64,000 nucleotides of DNA from Prevotella sp. (GTDB lineage: Bacteria; Bacteroidota; Bacteroidia; Bacteroidales; Bacteroidaceae), in assembly GCA_024684515.1 (NCBI GenBank), contig JAIKWS010000035.1, forward strand, positions 1-64,000, read 5' to 3'. The notes below the pieces were generated by a model that was not told the origin of the DNA, did not search any database, and saw only the letters and a program-made list of their open reading frames with translations. A program made the position numbers and the translations under genes. Each line of letters starts with the position of its first letter. Positions within the stretch are counted from its first letter, which is position 1. Shown here piece after piece: positions 27,408 to 36,170 of the stretch.

Positions 27408-27486
27408 TCTTTCTCGATATCTTTTGACTTTGCTTAGGTCAATAGGCAGATGTAATATGCCGTTAACGGGGTAATCCAAATTGTGT

Positions 27487-27540
27487 GACGATGTGACGGG
27501 TGGGGTGTTGCGTTGGCAACGCAACATGCGGGACATCGTC
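27487..27540. repeat. Nested palindromic element
   Basis: An inner hairpin GTTGCGTT-GGC-AACGCAAC (27507-27525) sits inside an outer perfect 8-bp stem GACGATGT (27487-27494) and ACATCGTC (27533-27540). The internal arms are unpaired and of unequal length. It lies 22 bases after the stop of the GH43 gene and ahead of the fucose-isomerase-like gene. It looks like a REP-type intergenic repeat or a processing/stability structure. Confidence 0.6.
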
Positions 27541-27562
27541 TTTAGGTTGGGCAGTGGGAAAA

Positions 27563-29677
27563 CTATTCGCAGAGCTCCCAGTGCAGTACGGCACCATTAC
27601 GACGGGCAGGGTCGGCACCAGGATAGTCCATGGAGTAGGGACTTCCCGTTGTGGGGCTCTTGCCGATATAGCGATGGTTGCGCAGTGAGTAGAGCATAAA
27701 GTCCTGATAGAGATAGTCCTGCCACAGGAATTTCTCAGCCTCCTTGGGGTCGTTGGTGAAACGGACGTCGCCAGCGAGTCCCTCTCCATAGACCTTGATG
27801 TATCGTCCATCTACGCACTTGAGTGATACCATTCCCTGTCCGCAGTCGATGAGCTGGAACTGGGTACGAGGACTCTTGTCGTTGGCACGGGTGTCGTAGA
27901 GCAGTCCGTGAGGATCGCAGACGGCAGGACGGCCAGTGGCCTTGTTGATGATGCGGAAGGTCTTTCCGAAGGGTATATTTCCAGACCGGTCTGCGCAGGG
28001 TTCTTCGACAGTGAAATTGTCGAACTCAGCATAGCCTCCGTTCTTCCCTGTGATATTGAATGCGAAAAGGGCATGACGTGACCCCTGGAAGGAGATGAGC
28101 TGATAGGAGAGGGGCATCATACGACCCAGTGTCTGGTAGTTGGTGCCATCCGTAGAATAGGCATATTGAGCCTGGTCGTTGTCGTAGTCGCCAATGCTAC
28201 GCAGCCAGATCTTTCCGTCAGTCAGACTGACAGGCACATCGATGGTGTCGTTGGTCAGCTGTTCGAAACATCTGAGTGTCAGTTCCTTGCCGTTCTTGAA
28301 AATGCCTATCCACGAGCAGGGAACGTTGATATTGCCAAGTCCAGATACATCGCCATCTTTCAGTCCTTTGACGTTCAACTCGACAGTTGTGATGCTCTTT
28401 GGTCCTATCACCCTTTGCGTCAGTGTGTTGCGAGCCCACATAAGTTGTTCGGCAGGCATGGAGTTGAGACGTAGCTTACCCTTCTTCAGGCTCCACATCT
28501 TCTCCTCGGGGTTGTGGTTCCACTGCCAGATGCGTCCTAGTTGCTTGCCGTCGAAGTTTTCTGATCGTACATAGGGTCCGTGAGGCTTTTCCGTGGGTTC
28601 CTTTCCGACGGCATAGTGTCCATGCGTCGTGCCGGGTTTGAACCAAGTGCGAGGTGCACGTCCGTAGTTGCCTTTGAAGCCCACCATAGGCCATCCGTCT
28701 TCCCACGTCATGGGCATCAGGCAAACGGTACGTCCGATGCTGTGGAAATCCATCATGAACAGAGCCCACCATGTGCCGTCTGTAGCCTGTACGATACCGC
28801 CCTGATGGGCATTTGTTGCTGCTGTGGCATCCTTGTCGAGAGGGCCAAGTGCGAACTTCGTACCATCCTGTCCGATGCGATATTTCTCTCCTCTAGGCAC
28901 TTGCGTCAGTGATGCAGCATGATAGCCATACGTTTCATCAGCAGTAATCACACGGGTCTCATAGGGTCCCCAGATGCTCTTCGAACGAGAGCAGAGTGTG
29001 CGACCATTGGGACGGTAGTCAGTTGAGATGAGGTAGTACATGCCGTTGATCTTATACATGTGATGCCCTTCTCCCACACCATTGCCCTCAGGTATGATGA
29101 CACGTTCGGTACCCTCCTTGGGTCCGCTCATATCTGGCTCTAGTTCAGTACATTTCACGGTGCCGTAGCCATGAATGGCATATACCTTGCCATCATCGTC
29201 GAAGAGAACGCCCAGGTCGTAGATGTTGCGCTTCATGTTGTGGTGCTCCCACGGTCCCTCGATATTCTTGGAAGTATAGCATTGCAGGCCTTTTCCGTTG
29301 ACGTTGGAGTAGACGTAGAACTGTCCGTTGGCATAGCGGATGCAAGGAGCCCAGATGCCCTGTCCATATATCTCCTCATGGTTTTTCAGTGCAAAGCGAT
29401 TGTCAGTGAAGTCAAAGCGGTCGAAGCAATAGCTGACATTCTCCCAGTTTACCAGGTCCTTGCTGTGCAGGATGACCAGTCCGGGCACAGCATGCATAGT
29501 AGTGCCAGCCAGATAATAGTCGTCACCAACCCGCAGGATGTCGGGGTCTGAGAATTCATCATAGAAGAGGGGATTTGTGAACGTGCCGTTGCCATTGTCG
29601 GCAGTCCATGACTGTGCATTGGCAGTACCAATGCTCATGGCTGTGGCGATGATTGTCAGGTAGAAAAGTCGTTTCAT
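27563..29677 (-). CDS. GH43 glycosidase with beta-sandwich and C-terminal beta-trefoil-like domain
   Basis: A 704-residue exported enzyme with signal peptide (to about residue 21, ANAQS). The five-bladed propeller carries the catalytic trio of GH43: Asp44 (SDPDI), Asp154 (IYDLGVLFDDDG) and Glu203 (VGEGHHMY). A GH43-type C-terminal sandwich covers about 370-560 and the last 130 residues (FRIINKATGRPAVCD, YIKVYGEG, RYIGKSPTTG) look like a fascin- or ricin-like trefoil. Expected action is beta-xylosidase or alpha-L-arabinofuranosidase on arabinoxylan products. It is transcribed away from the Sus operon from its own promoter. Confidence 0.85.
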   Translation of the reverse strand: MKRLFYLTIIATAMSIGTANAQSWTADNGNGTFTNPLFYDEFSDPDILRVGDDYYLAGTTMHAVPGLVILHSKDLVNWENVSYCFDRFDFTDNRFALKNHEEIYGQGIWAPCIRYANGQFYVYSNVNGKGLQCYTSKNIEGPWEHHNMKRNIYDLGVLFDDDGKVYAIHGYGTVKCTELEPDMSGPKEGTERVIIPEGNGVGEGHHMYKINGMYYLISTDYRPNGRTLCSRSKSIWGPYETRVITADETYGYHAASLTQVPRGEKYRIGQDGTKFALGPLDKDATAATNAHQGGIVQATDGTWWALFMMDFHSIGRTVCLMPMTWEDGWPMVGFKGNYGRAPRTWFKPGTTHGHYAVGKEPTEKPHGPYVRSENFDGKQLGRIWQWNHNPEEKMWSLKKGKLRLNSMPAEQLMWARNTLTQRVIGPKSITTVELNVKGLKDGDVSGLGNINVPCSWIGIFKNGKELTLRCFEQLTNDTIDVPVSLTDGKIWLRSIGDYDNDQAQYAYSTDGTNYQTLGRMMPLSYQLISFQGSRHALFAFNITGKNGGYAEFDNFTVEEPCADRSGNIPFGKTFRIINKATGRPAVCDPHGLLYDTRANDKSPRTQFQLIDCGQGMVSLKCVDGRYIKVYGEGLAGDVRFTNDPKEAEKFLWQDYLYQDFMLYSLRNHRYIGKSPTTGSPYSMDYPGADPARRNGAVLHWELCE

Positions 29678-29734
29678 CTTCTTGTCAGGTATAAAGTTCG
29701 TAATTAGTCAGGATAGCAGTCGTTGCTAGCGAGC

Positions 29735-29766
29735 ACAAAGGTACGAAAAAAGATTGGATTGTGCAA
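29735..29766 (-). promoter_or_regulatory. Promoter of the GH43 gene at 27563-29677
   Basis: Minus-strand reading gives CTTG (29763-29766), 20 bp, then TACCTTTG (29735-29742), a perfect -7 element. The ATG is about 57 bases downstream. Confidence 0.65.
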
Positions 29767-29952
29767 GTCTTTCCATCCGTTTTGTGATTTTCTGGGGTAC
29801 AAATTACACTTTTTCTCGTCTCACATGTACAATTATCCTGTTTTTGGCAAAGATATTCTTTTACACATCTTTATATATAATAGGCAGGATATGAAGCCAT
29901 CTCGTTCTCTAAAAACAGGAAATCCTTTTTCTCGATTCCAATGCTACAAGGC

Positions 29953-29996
29953 GAGGAAAAACTATCTCCCTAACTAGGAAAAAATATTTCCCTAGT
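29953..29996. repeat. 22-bp periodic array 1 (two units)
   Basis: Two consecutive 22-bp units start at 29953 (GAGGAAAAACTATCTCCC...) and 29975 (TAGGAAAAAATATTTCCC...). Each has GG-A tract-TCCC inverted symmetry. A weak third unit may follow at 29997. The units resemble those of array 2 at 46907. The surrounding gap 29678-30298 otherwise holds two promoters; I see no gene in it. Confidence 0.55.
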
Positions 29997-30266
29997 ATGG
30001 TAGCAAAAATTCCGTCTCGAACCCGTCCTCGTACGATGCTCTTTTTTCTGTGGTTTTCTGTGATGTTTTTCTTTCTCTTCCAAACCGTTTTCATCTTCTT
30101 TTTTTGTTACAAATAGTTAATCCAGTACCTAATATGCCTGACTAAAACGTGGTTTTTCCCCCGTATGTGACATTTCCGAAACAAAATGGCACAAATAGAA
30201 AAGTGCTGTCGCCATAATAATAAGTACATCGGACATTTTATTTAATGTATATTTAAAAATATTTAT

Positions 30267-30274
30267 TATCTTTG
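30267..30274 (+). promoter_or_regulatory. -7 element of the FAS1-Sus operon
   Basis: TATCTTTG fits TAnnTTTG exactly and lies 24 bases before the first ATG at 30299. The -33 position shows only a T-rich TTTA at 30241-30244. No sigma/anti-sigma or HTCS gene lies beside it in this window. Confidence 0.6.
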
Positions 30275-30298
30275 CATCAGAATTCGAAAACAAGTTAA

Positions 30299-32857
30299 AT
30301 GATCAACAAAAGTATGAAAACCCAAAAACAGATCTGTCGTCACGGCAGGCAATATATGCTTGCTGTGATGGGCCTACTGTTGGCAGGTGGAAGTGCCGTG
30401 ACCTCGTGCAGCCAGTATGACCTGGATGAACGAACCCCTGAGGGTTGGGGAGCCAGTATCTACAGTTGGCTGGACGAACAGGGCAACTACACCAACACAG
30501 TTCGCATGATTAAGGATCTTGGCTACCAGGATGTGCTGGCCAAGACGGGATCGAAGACGCTGTTCGTGGCTGATGACGAGGCCTACGGCAGGTTTTACCA
30601 AAACAACCCATGGGGTGCTGGCAGTTACGAGCAGCTGTCGACATCGCAAAAGAAACTGTTGCTCTTCGGCAGCATGATGGACAACTCGATGCAGCTTGGC
30701 AGCCTGCCCAGTGTGGAGGGTAATCCTCCTCGCGAGGGTGAGGCCATGCGACGTTTTGCCTCCAGCACTCCCTACGACTCTGTGCCTGTGCTACAGCCCG
30801 CTCAGATGCCTGACAATCCCTATTGGCGTAGGCATCGCGAGGCTGGCAAGAACATGGTGTGTATGATGGACAACTCGACAGTGCCCCTGGTGCAGTTTAT
30901 CGAGAAACAGCTCGTGAACAAGCGTATCACCAATGCCGACTATGATTTCATCTACAACCATACCACCCAGCGACAGGCTGGCGATGCCAGTATCAATGGC
31001 GTCCAGGTGGAACAGCCCAATATCAAGTGCTCCAACGGCTTCATCCATAAGATGGGAGAGGTGATCACCCCGTTGCCCAATATGGCAGAGTTGCTCAGAC
31101 GGAAACCCAATGTGAGTCTGTTCAATCATCTGCTGGAACGCTATTGCGCACCATATCCTCTCGACCAAGCCACCACGACACAATATAATTATCTGTATGG
31201 CACACAGGTGGATACCGTCTATCAGAAGCGTTTCTTCTCAGAGAAATCACAGGGAGGACGTGCACTGAACCAGACTCCAGACAGAGGACCCGTTAATGGT
31301 GAGTTGAAGTTCGACCCCGAGTGGAATGCCTACTATGCCGGCCTGAACGACCAGGATGGTAACATCGTGATGCAACGGGATATGGCAGTGATGATGGTGC
31401 CCAGTGACCAGGCTCTGAACGAGTACTGGAACGAGGGAGCAGGCAAGGTGCTTCGCGACTATTACGGTTCGTGGGACAATGTGCCTGACGATGTCATCTC
31501 GAAACTCATCAATAATAATATGTTGTCTTCGTTCATTGGCAGTGTACCTTCCAAGTTCCAGACCATCCTCAACGATGCCAACGACCCAATGGGTGTGGTA
31601 GAGGAGGCTATCGACAGTGTGTGGCTGGGATGCAATGGTGCCATCTACCTGACCAATCGTGTCTACTCGCCAACGGCCTATGTCAGTGTTAGCTTCCCTG
31701 CCCTGATCAACGAGACGATGCGCATCCTCTACTGGGGTATCGAGCAGTTGCAGTATAATGTCTATCTGAACTCGCTCAACTCCTACTACAGCTTCTTCAT
31801 CCCCACCAATCAGGCCATGCTGCAGTATGTCGATCCCTGCTCTTACGGCAAGAACCAGACACAGCTGATGCGATTCCATTACGATGCCTCGAAGGTGAAC
31901 AAGCAGGAACGTGTATGGGCCAGTCTGTGGAACTACGACCCACAGACGGGTGAGCTAGGAGATTCTATTGAGAAGGTTACGGATTATAATACCATCCGCA
32001 ATCGACTGAAGGATATCCTTGACACACATATCGTTATAGGTAATGTGGAAGACGGACATACCTACTATCGTACCAAGGGAGGTACTGAGATTCTGGTGAA
32101 GAATGCACAACTGGGAGCTGGAGGTATGACGGTAGAAGGCAGTTATCAGACCAACGAAGGACAGCCTGCTGCCGTTAGCTATATCTACGATCAGACGGAA
32201 GGTGGCAATGGTAAGAGCTATATCCTTGATGCAGAACCTATTATGGGTACACGACAGACCGTTCGTGACGTATTGGCACAGCACGAGGAATTCTCGAAAT
32301 TCCTCGAACTGATGGATGGTAGCGGTATCTTCGAACTGATTCACAACAAGCGTAATGCCACTGCCGGACAGAATATCTCGACCTTCAATACCTATCATTA
32401 TTCCATCTATGTGCCTACCAACGAGAGCATCCAGCGTCTGCAGGACATGGGCAAGCTGTCGTCGTGGGAGAAGGTGGATGCCTATGAGGAGGCAGGAAAT
32501 CTGCTGGCCAAGTCGCGAGACTCCCTGCAGATTGTGAACTTTGTGAAGTATCACATCCAGGACAATGCCCTGTTCATTGGAGCAGAAGAAGAGAGTGGCG
32601 ATTTTGAGACAGCCGTCATCGACCCTGCCACAGAACGCTTCTATCGTGTCAGTGCAACCCTGACTGCAGACGGGATCACACTCAAAGACCATGCTGGCAA
32701 CACCCGCAAGGTGCAGACTGCTGATCCTCGTCTCTTTAATCTGATGGCACGTGAGTTCCAGTATAACAATACCGATGCCTCTCGTGCAACGAATATCGAA
32801 ACATCGTCGTCTGCTGTGATTCACCTTATCGACGAACCATTGCTAATTGAAAATTGA
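30299..32857 (+). CDS. Large FAS1 (fasciclin)-domain surface lipoprotein
   Basis: An 852-residue lipoprotein: lipobox ending at Cys37 (AVTSC), followed by SQYDLDE, an acidic stretch as in surface-export signals of Bacteroidetes lipoproteins. Up to four FAS1-like units can be read by their TLFVADDEAY, VMMVPSDQAL, FFIPTNQAM and IYVPTNESI strands, each near the start of a unit. It heads the operon that includes two SusC/SusD pairs. Likely a surface protein binding glycan or protein partners, in the place often taken by SusE/SusF-type glycan-binding lipoproteins. FAS1 function in such loci is not established. Confidence 0.8.
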   Translation: MINKSMKTQKQICRHGRQYMLAVMGLLLAGGSAVTSCSQYDLDERTPEGWGASIYSWLDEQGNYTNTVRMIKDLGYQDVLAKTGSKTLFVADDEAYGRFYQNNPWGAGSYEQLSTSQKKLLLFGSMMDNSMQLGSLPSVEGNPPREGEAMRRFASSTPYDSVPVLQPAQMPDNPYWRRHREAGKNMVCMMDNSTVPLVQFIEKQLVNKRITNADYDFIYNHTTQRQAGDASINGVQVEQPNIKCSNGFIHKMGEVITPLPNMAELLRRKPNVSLFNHLLERYCAPYPLDQATTTQYNYLYGTQVDTVYQKRFFSEKSQGGRALNQTPDRGPVNGELKFDPEWNAYYAGLNDQDGNIVMQRDMAVMMVPSDQALNEYWNEGAGKVLRDYYGSWDNVPDDVISKLINNNMLSSFIGSVPSKFQTILNDANDPMGVVEEAIDSVWLGCNGAIYLTNRVYSPTAYVSVSFPALINETMRILYWGIEQLQYNVYLNSLNSYYSFFIPTNQAMLQYVDPCSYGKNQTQLMRFHYDASKVNKQERVWASLWNYDPQTGELGDSIEKVTDYNTIRNRLKDILDTHIVIGNVEDGHTYYRTKGGTEILVKNAQLGAGGMTVEGSYQTNEGQPAAVSYIYDQTEGGNGKSYILDAEPIMGTRQTVRDVLAQHEEFSKFLELMDGSGIFELIHNKRNATAGQNISTFNTYHYSIYVPTNESIQRLQDMGKLSSWEKVDAYEEAGNLLAKSRDSLQIVNFVKYHIQDNALFIGAEEESGDFETAVIDPATERFYRVSATLTADGITLKDHAGNTRKVQTADPRLFNLMAREFQYNNTDASRATNIETSSSAVIHLIDEPLLIEN

Positions 32858-32862
32858 GTGTT

Positions 32863-35800
32863 ATGAAAACAAAGAGACTACTGATAAGTTTTGCATTTAT
32901 CATCTTCCATTTGTCGGTTAGCGTAGCACAGCAGGCTGGCGACATCATCAGTGGAACGGTGAGCGATGCCTATGGCCCAGTGATGATGGCCAATGTAGTG
33001 GAGCTGGATGCTGCCAACCGTATCGTGGCTTCCGCTGTGACGGATATGAGTGGTAACTTCTCGTTCAAACTGAAGAATCCCAAGGATAAGCTGCGCATCA
33101 CCTATGTAGGTGCCAAGACCGTTGTCCTGCCCTTCAACAAAAAGCATTTCAAGGTGACCCTACAGGATGCCACACAGATCAAGGAGGTCACGATCACCTC
33201 AAAGAAACGTTCTGGTGGCTCAGGTCTTTCCATCCCTGTCGATGAGATCTCTACTGCCCAGCAGAGCATCTCGATGTCTGAGTTCGAAGGACTTTCCATG
33301 ACTACTGTCGATGAGGCTTTGCAGGGACGTATCGCAGGACTTGACATCGTGGCCAACTCAGGTAACCTGGGTAGTGGCACCAGCATGCGTCTGCGTGGTG
33401 TGTCGAGTATCAATGGCAGCAGCGAGCCACTCATCGTGGTGGATGGCAACGTCTGGGAAACCAATACCAACGACTTCGACTTCTCCAGTGCCAACGAAGA
33501 GAAATTCGCAGAGCTGCTCAACGTCAATCCAGAGGATATCGAGAGCATCTCCGTGCTGAAAGATGCTGCTGCAACTGCCATCTGGGGCTCGCAGGGCTCG
33601 AATGGTGTTATCGAGATCAAGACCAAACGTGGTGCTCGTGGTAAGACCCGTGTCAACTACAGCTTCCGTCTCACTGGCACCTATCAGCCCAATGGCTATA
33701 AGCTGCTCAATGGTGACGAGTACACCATGCTGCTCAAAGAGGAATATTTCAATCCTGCCATGAGCGATGTGGCCAGCAATATCCAGGAGTTGAACTACAA
33801 CCCCTCGTTTGCTGAATATGAGATGTACAACAACAATACCGACTGGCTGAAACAGGTGAAGAAGACCGGTTGGCGACAGAACCACTATCTGGCTCTGAGT
33901 GGTGGTGGCGAGAAGGCCCACTTCCGTATTGGTGCCGGCTACGACCATGAGACGGGCTCTATCATCGAACAGCAGCTCGATCGCTTCACCTCGCGTGTCA
34001 ACCTCGACTATTTCGTCAGTGACCGTATCAAGATCGAGACTAACATCGCCTTGACCTATACAAAGAACAAGAAAAACAATGGCGACCTCCTGTCGATTGC
34101 CTATGTCCGCATGCCTAACCTCTCTATCTACGAGCAGGATAAGAATGGCGTAGACCAGGACGACTACTATTCGATGCTGCCAACAGTGAGTCAGGCACTT
34201 CGCGATCAGCTGAACCACAAGAATCCTGTGGCACTGGCCCATCTGGCAAAGAACAATGAGACGAGCTATAATATCACTCCAGAGTTCAAGTTGCGCTACG
34301 ACCTCCTGAGCATCGACAACGAACATTCCCGTCTCAACTACGAAGGCAAGGTGGTGTTCAACATCTTTAATAGATATGAGGACCAGTTCATGCCGCTCTC
34401 ACTGAGCACTACGGGCTGGAACGATACGGATGGCAAACAGAGCAACCGTACCACTGCCAGTTCATCGAAGAGTCTTGGTGTGACCACGACCCACACACTG
34501 ACCTACACCCCTGTCTTTGCCAATCGCGACCACTCGCTGACGATGATGCTGCGTGGACAGCTCACCAGTGGAAACTCGTCATCTCAGAACACCGTATCGT
34601 GGGGCTCTCCCAGTGGTACAATCCAGAGCACGGCTGCTGAGGGTATCATCACAGATATGTCGACAGGCAGTGGCGAGTGGCGAAGCATCTATTTCACCTA
34701 TTCTGCCCACTATGCCTACAAAGGCCGTTATATGGCCGACTTCTCCGTACGTCGTGACGGATCGACCAAGTTTGGTGACGACCAGCGATGGGGTAACTTC
34801 CCTGCTTTGTCTCTGAGGTGGAACATCGGTAAGGAACCTTGGTTCCAGGGGGCACTGCCCTTCATCTCCATGCTTTCCATACGTCCAGGCTGGGGTATCG
34901 TAGGCAGACAGCCAGGAGCTGAGGGCCTCTACTTCAGCAAGTATCGCAACGGTTCGGGCTATCTGGGTTCAGGTAGTGTCTATCCACAGAATATCCAGTT
35001 GAAGAACCTGAAATGGGAACAGAAGGAAACCTATAACATTGGTGCTGACTTCGGACTGTGGAACGACCGCATCAATGGTAACATCGAGTTCTACTGGCAG
35101 TACACCACCGACCTCTTGATGGCCAGTAGAGGCATTCCTACCTCATCGGGCTATAGCTCGCTGGCCTATCAGAACGTTGGCGACATGAAGAACATAGGCT
35201 GGGAGTTCAATCTCAATGGCGACAGGATTATCAGGGCAGGAAAATTTGCTGCTGACTTCAATATCACCTTCGCCAACAACAAGAACCAGATCACGGCAAT
35301 GGACGAGACCTGTCTGGCAAGCCTTAATAATGAGTTCAACCGTTCCAACGGCTCTTATCTCTCTCGTGTGGAACTGAACACGGCAATGGGAAGTATCTAC
35401 GGATTCCGTTACAAGGGTGTCTACCAGTATAGCGACTATACACCCAATGAGATACCTGGCGTCAGTGGTCCTAATGCTCCTGTGGCTCGCGACAAGGATG
35501 GCATCGTCATCCTCGACGAGAACCAGATGACCAAGCCTATGATGTTCTGTGCAGGTAGCGTGAACTATGAGTTCCGTGGTGGTGATGCCATCTATGAGGA
35601 TATCAACTCCGATGGACAGATCAACGAACTGGATATCGTCTACCTGGGATCGTCACTGCCAAAGATCACTGGTGGCTTCGGTTTCAAGCTCCACTACGGA
35701 CGTCTGACGTGGAACAACCAGTTTAACTTCCGCTATGGTAACAAGATCATCAATTCGGCTCGTATGGAAGTGGAGAAGATGTACGACAACAACAACCAGA

Positions 35801-36147
35801 GTCGTGCCGTCAACTGGCGGTGGCGTGTGGAGGGTGACATTACGGAGATCCCTCGTGCCCTGCGACAGACGGGATACAACTATCTGGGTAGCGACCGCTT
35901 CGTGGAAGATGGCTCGTTTATCCGTCTGAACTATTCACAGCTCAGCTATTCCCTTGCTCCCAATGTAATCAAGAAGTGGGGACTGACACAGCTCAGCTTC
36001 TATGTCTCTGCCAACAACCTCTTTGTGCTGACCAAGTACTCGGGTGCCGATCCTGAGGTGGGCTATGGCTCTATGGGCATCGTCACCGATGGTGCCAAGA
36101 CCCCAAGGGCCAAGTCGTTCACGGGTGGTATTACTATTCAGTTCTAA
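32863..36147 (+). CDS. SusC/RagA TonB-dependent outer-membrane transporter (first)
   Basis: A 1094-residue TonB-dependent receptor. After the signal peptide (to about VSVAQQ) comes a carboxypeptidase-regulatory-like domain (GTVSDAYGPVMMANV, SGNFSFKL), then the plug (LRGVSSINGSSEPLIVVDG, LKDAAATAIWGSQGSNGVIEIKTKRG) and a 22-strand barrel ending in TGGITIQF. It imports oligosaccharides bound by the SusD partner encoded next. The ATG at 32863 is six bases after the previous stop; a TTG at 32854 would overlap that stop and is less likely. Confidence 0.95.
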   Translation: MKTKRLLISFAFIIFHLSVSVAQQAGDIISGTVSDAYGPVMMANVVELDAANRIVASAVTDMSGNFSFKLKNPKDKLRITYVGAKTVVLPFNKKHFKVTLQDATQIKEVTITSKKRSGGSGLSIPVDEISTAQQSISMSEFEGLSMTTVDEALQGRIAGLDIVANSGNLGSGTSMRLRGVSSINGSSEPLIVVDGNVWETNTNDFDFSSANEEKFAELLNVNPEDIESISVLKDAAATAIWGSQGSNGVIEIKTKRGARGKTRVNYSFRLTGTYQPNGYKLLNGDEYTMLLKEEYFNPAMSDVASNIQELNYNPSFAEYEMYNNNTDWLKQVKKTGWRQNHYLALSGGGEKAHFRIGAGYDHETGSIIEQQLDRFTSRVNLDYFVSDRIKIETNIALTYTKNKKNNGDLLSIAYVRMPNLSIYEQDKNGVDQDDYYSMLPTVSQALRDQLNHKNPVALAHLAKNNETSYNITPEFKLRYDLLSIDNEHSRLNYEGKVVFNIFNRYEDQFMPLSLSTTGWNDTDGKQSNRTTASSSKSLGVTTTHTLTYTPVFANRDHSLTMMLRGQLTSGNSSSQNTVSWGSPSGTIQSTAAEGIITDMSTGSGEWRSIYFTYSAHYAYKGRYMADFSVRRDGSTKFGDDQRWGNFPALSLRWNIGKEPWFQGALPFISMLSIRPGWGIVGRQPGAEGLYFSKYRNGSGYLGSGSVYPQNIQLKNLKWEQKETYNIGADFGLWNDRINGNIEFYWQYTTDLLMASRGIPTSSGYSSLAYQNVGDMKNIGWEFNLNGDRIIRAGKFAADFNITFANNKNQITAMDETCLASLNNEFNRSNGSYLSRVELNTAMGSIYGFRYKGVYQYSDYTPNEIPGVSGPNAPVARDKDGIVILDENQMTKPMMFCAGSVNYEFRGGDAIYEDINSDGQINELDIVYLGSSLPKITGGFGFKLHYGRLTWNNQFNFRYGNKIINSARMEVEKMYDNNNQSRAVNWRWRVEGDITEIPRALRQTGYNYLGSDRFVEDGSFIRLNYSQLSYSLAPNVIKKWGLTQLSFYVSANNLFVLTKYSGADPEVGYGSMGIVTDGAKTPRAKSFTGGITIQF

Positions 36148-36170
36148 CCTATAAATGAGAATTTGTGATT

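Noticed and set aside
27408..27536. N-terminal extension of the fucose-isomerase-like protein
   Set aside because: It runs through the nested palindrome and adds residues unlike the family; the ATG at 27407 is a better start.
29723..29977. Plus-strand open frame of 84 codons before the Sus operon
   Set aside because: It crosses the GH43 promoter and the first 22-bp units and has no family features.
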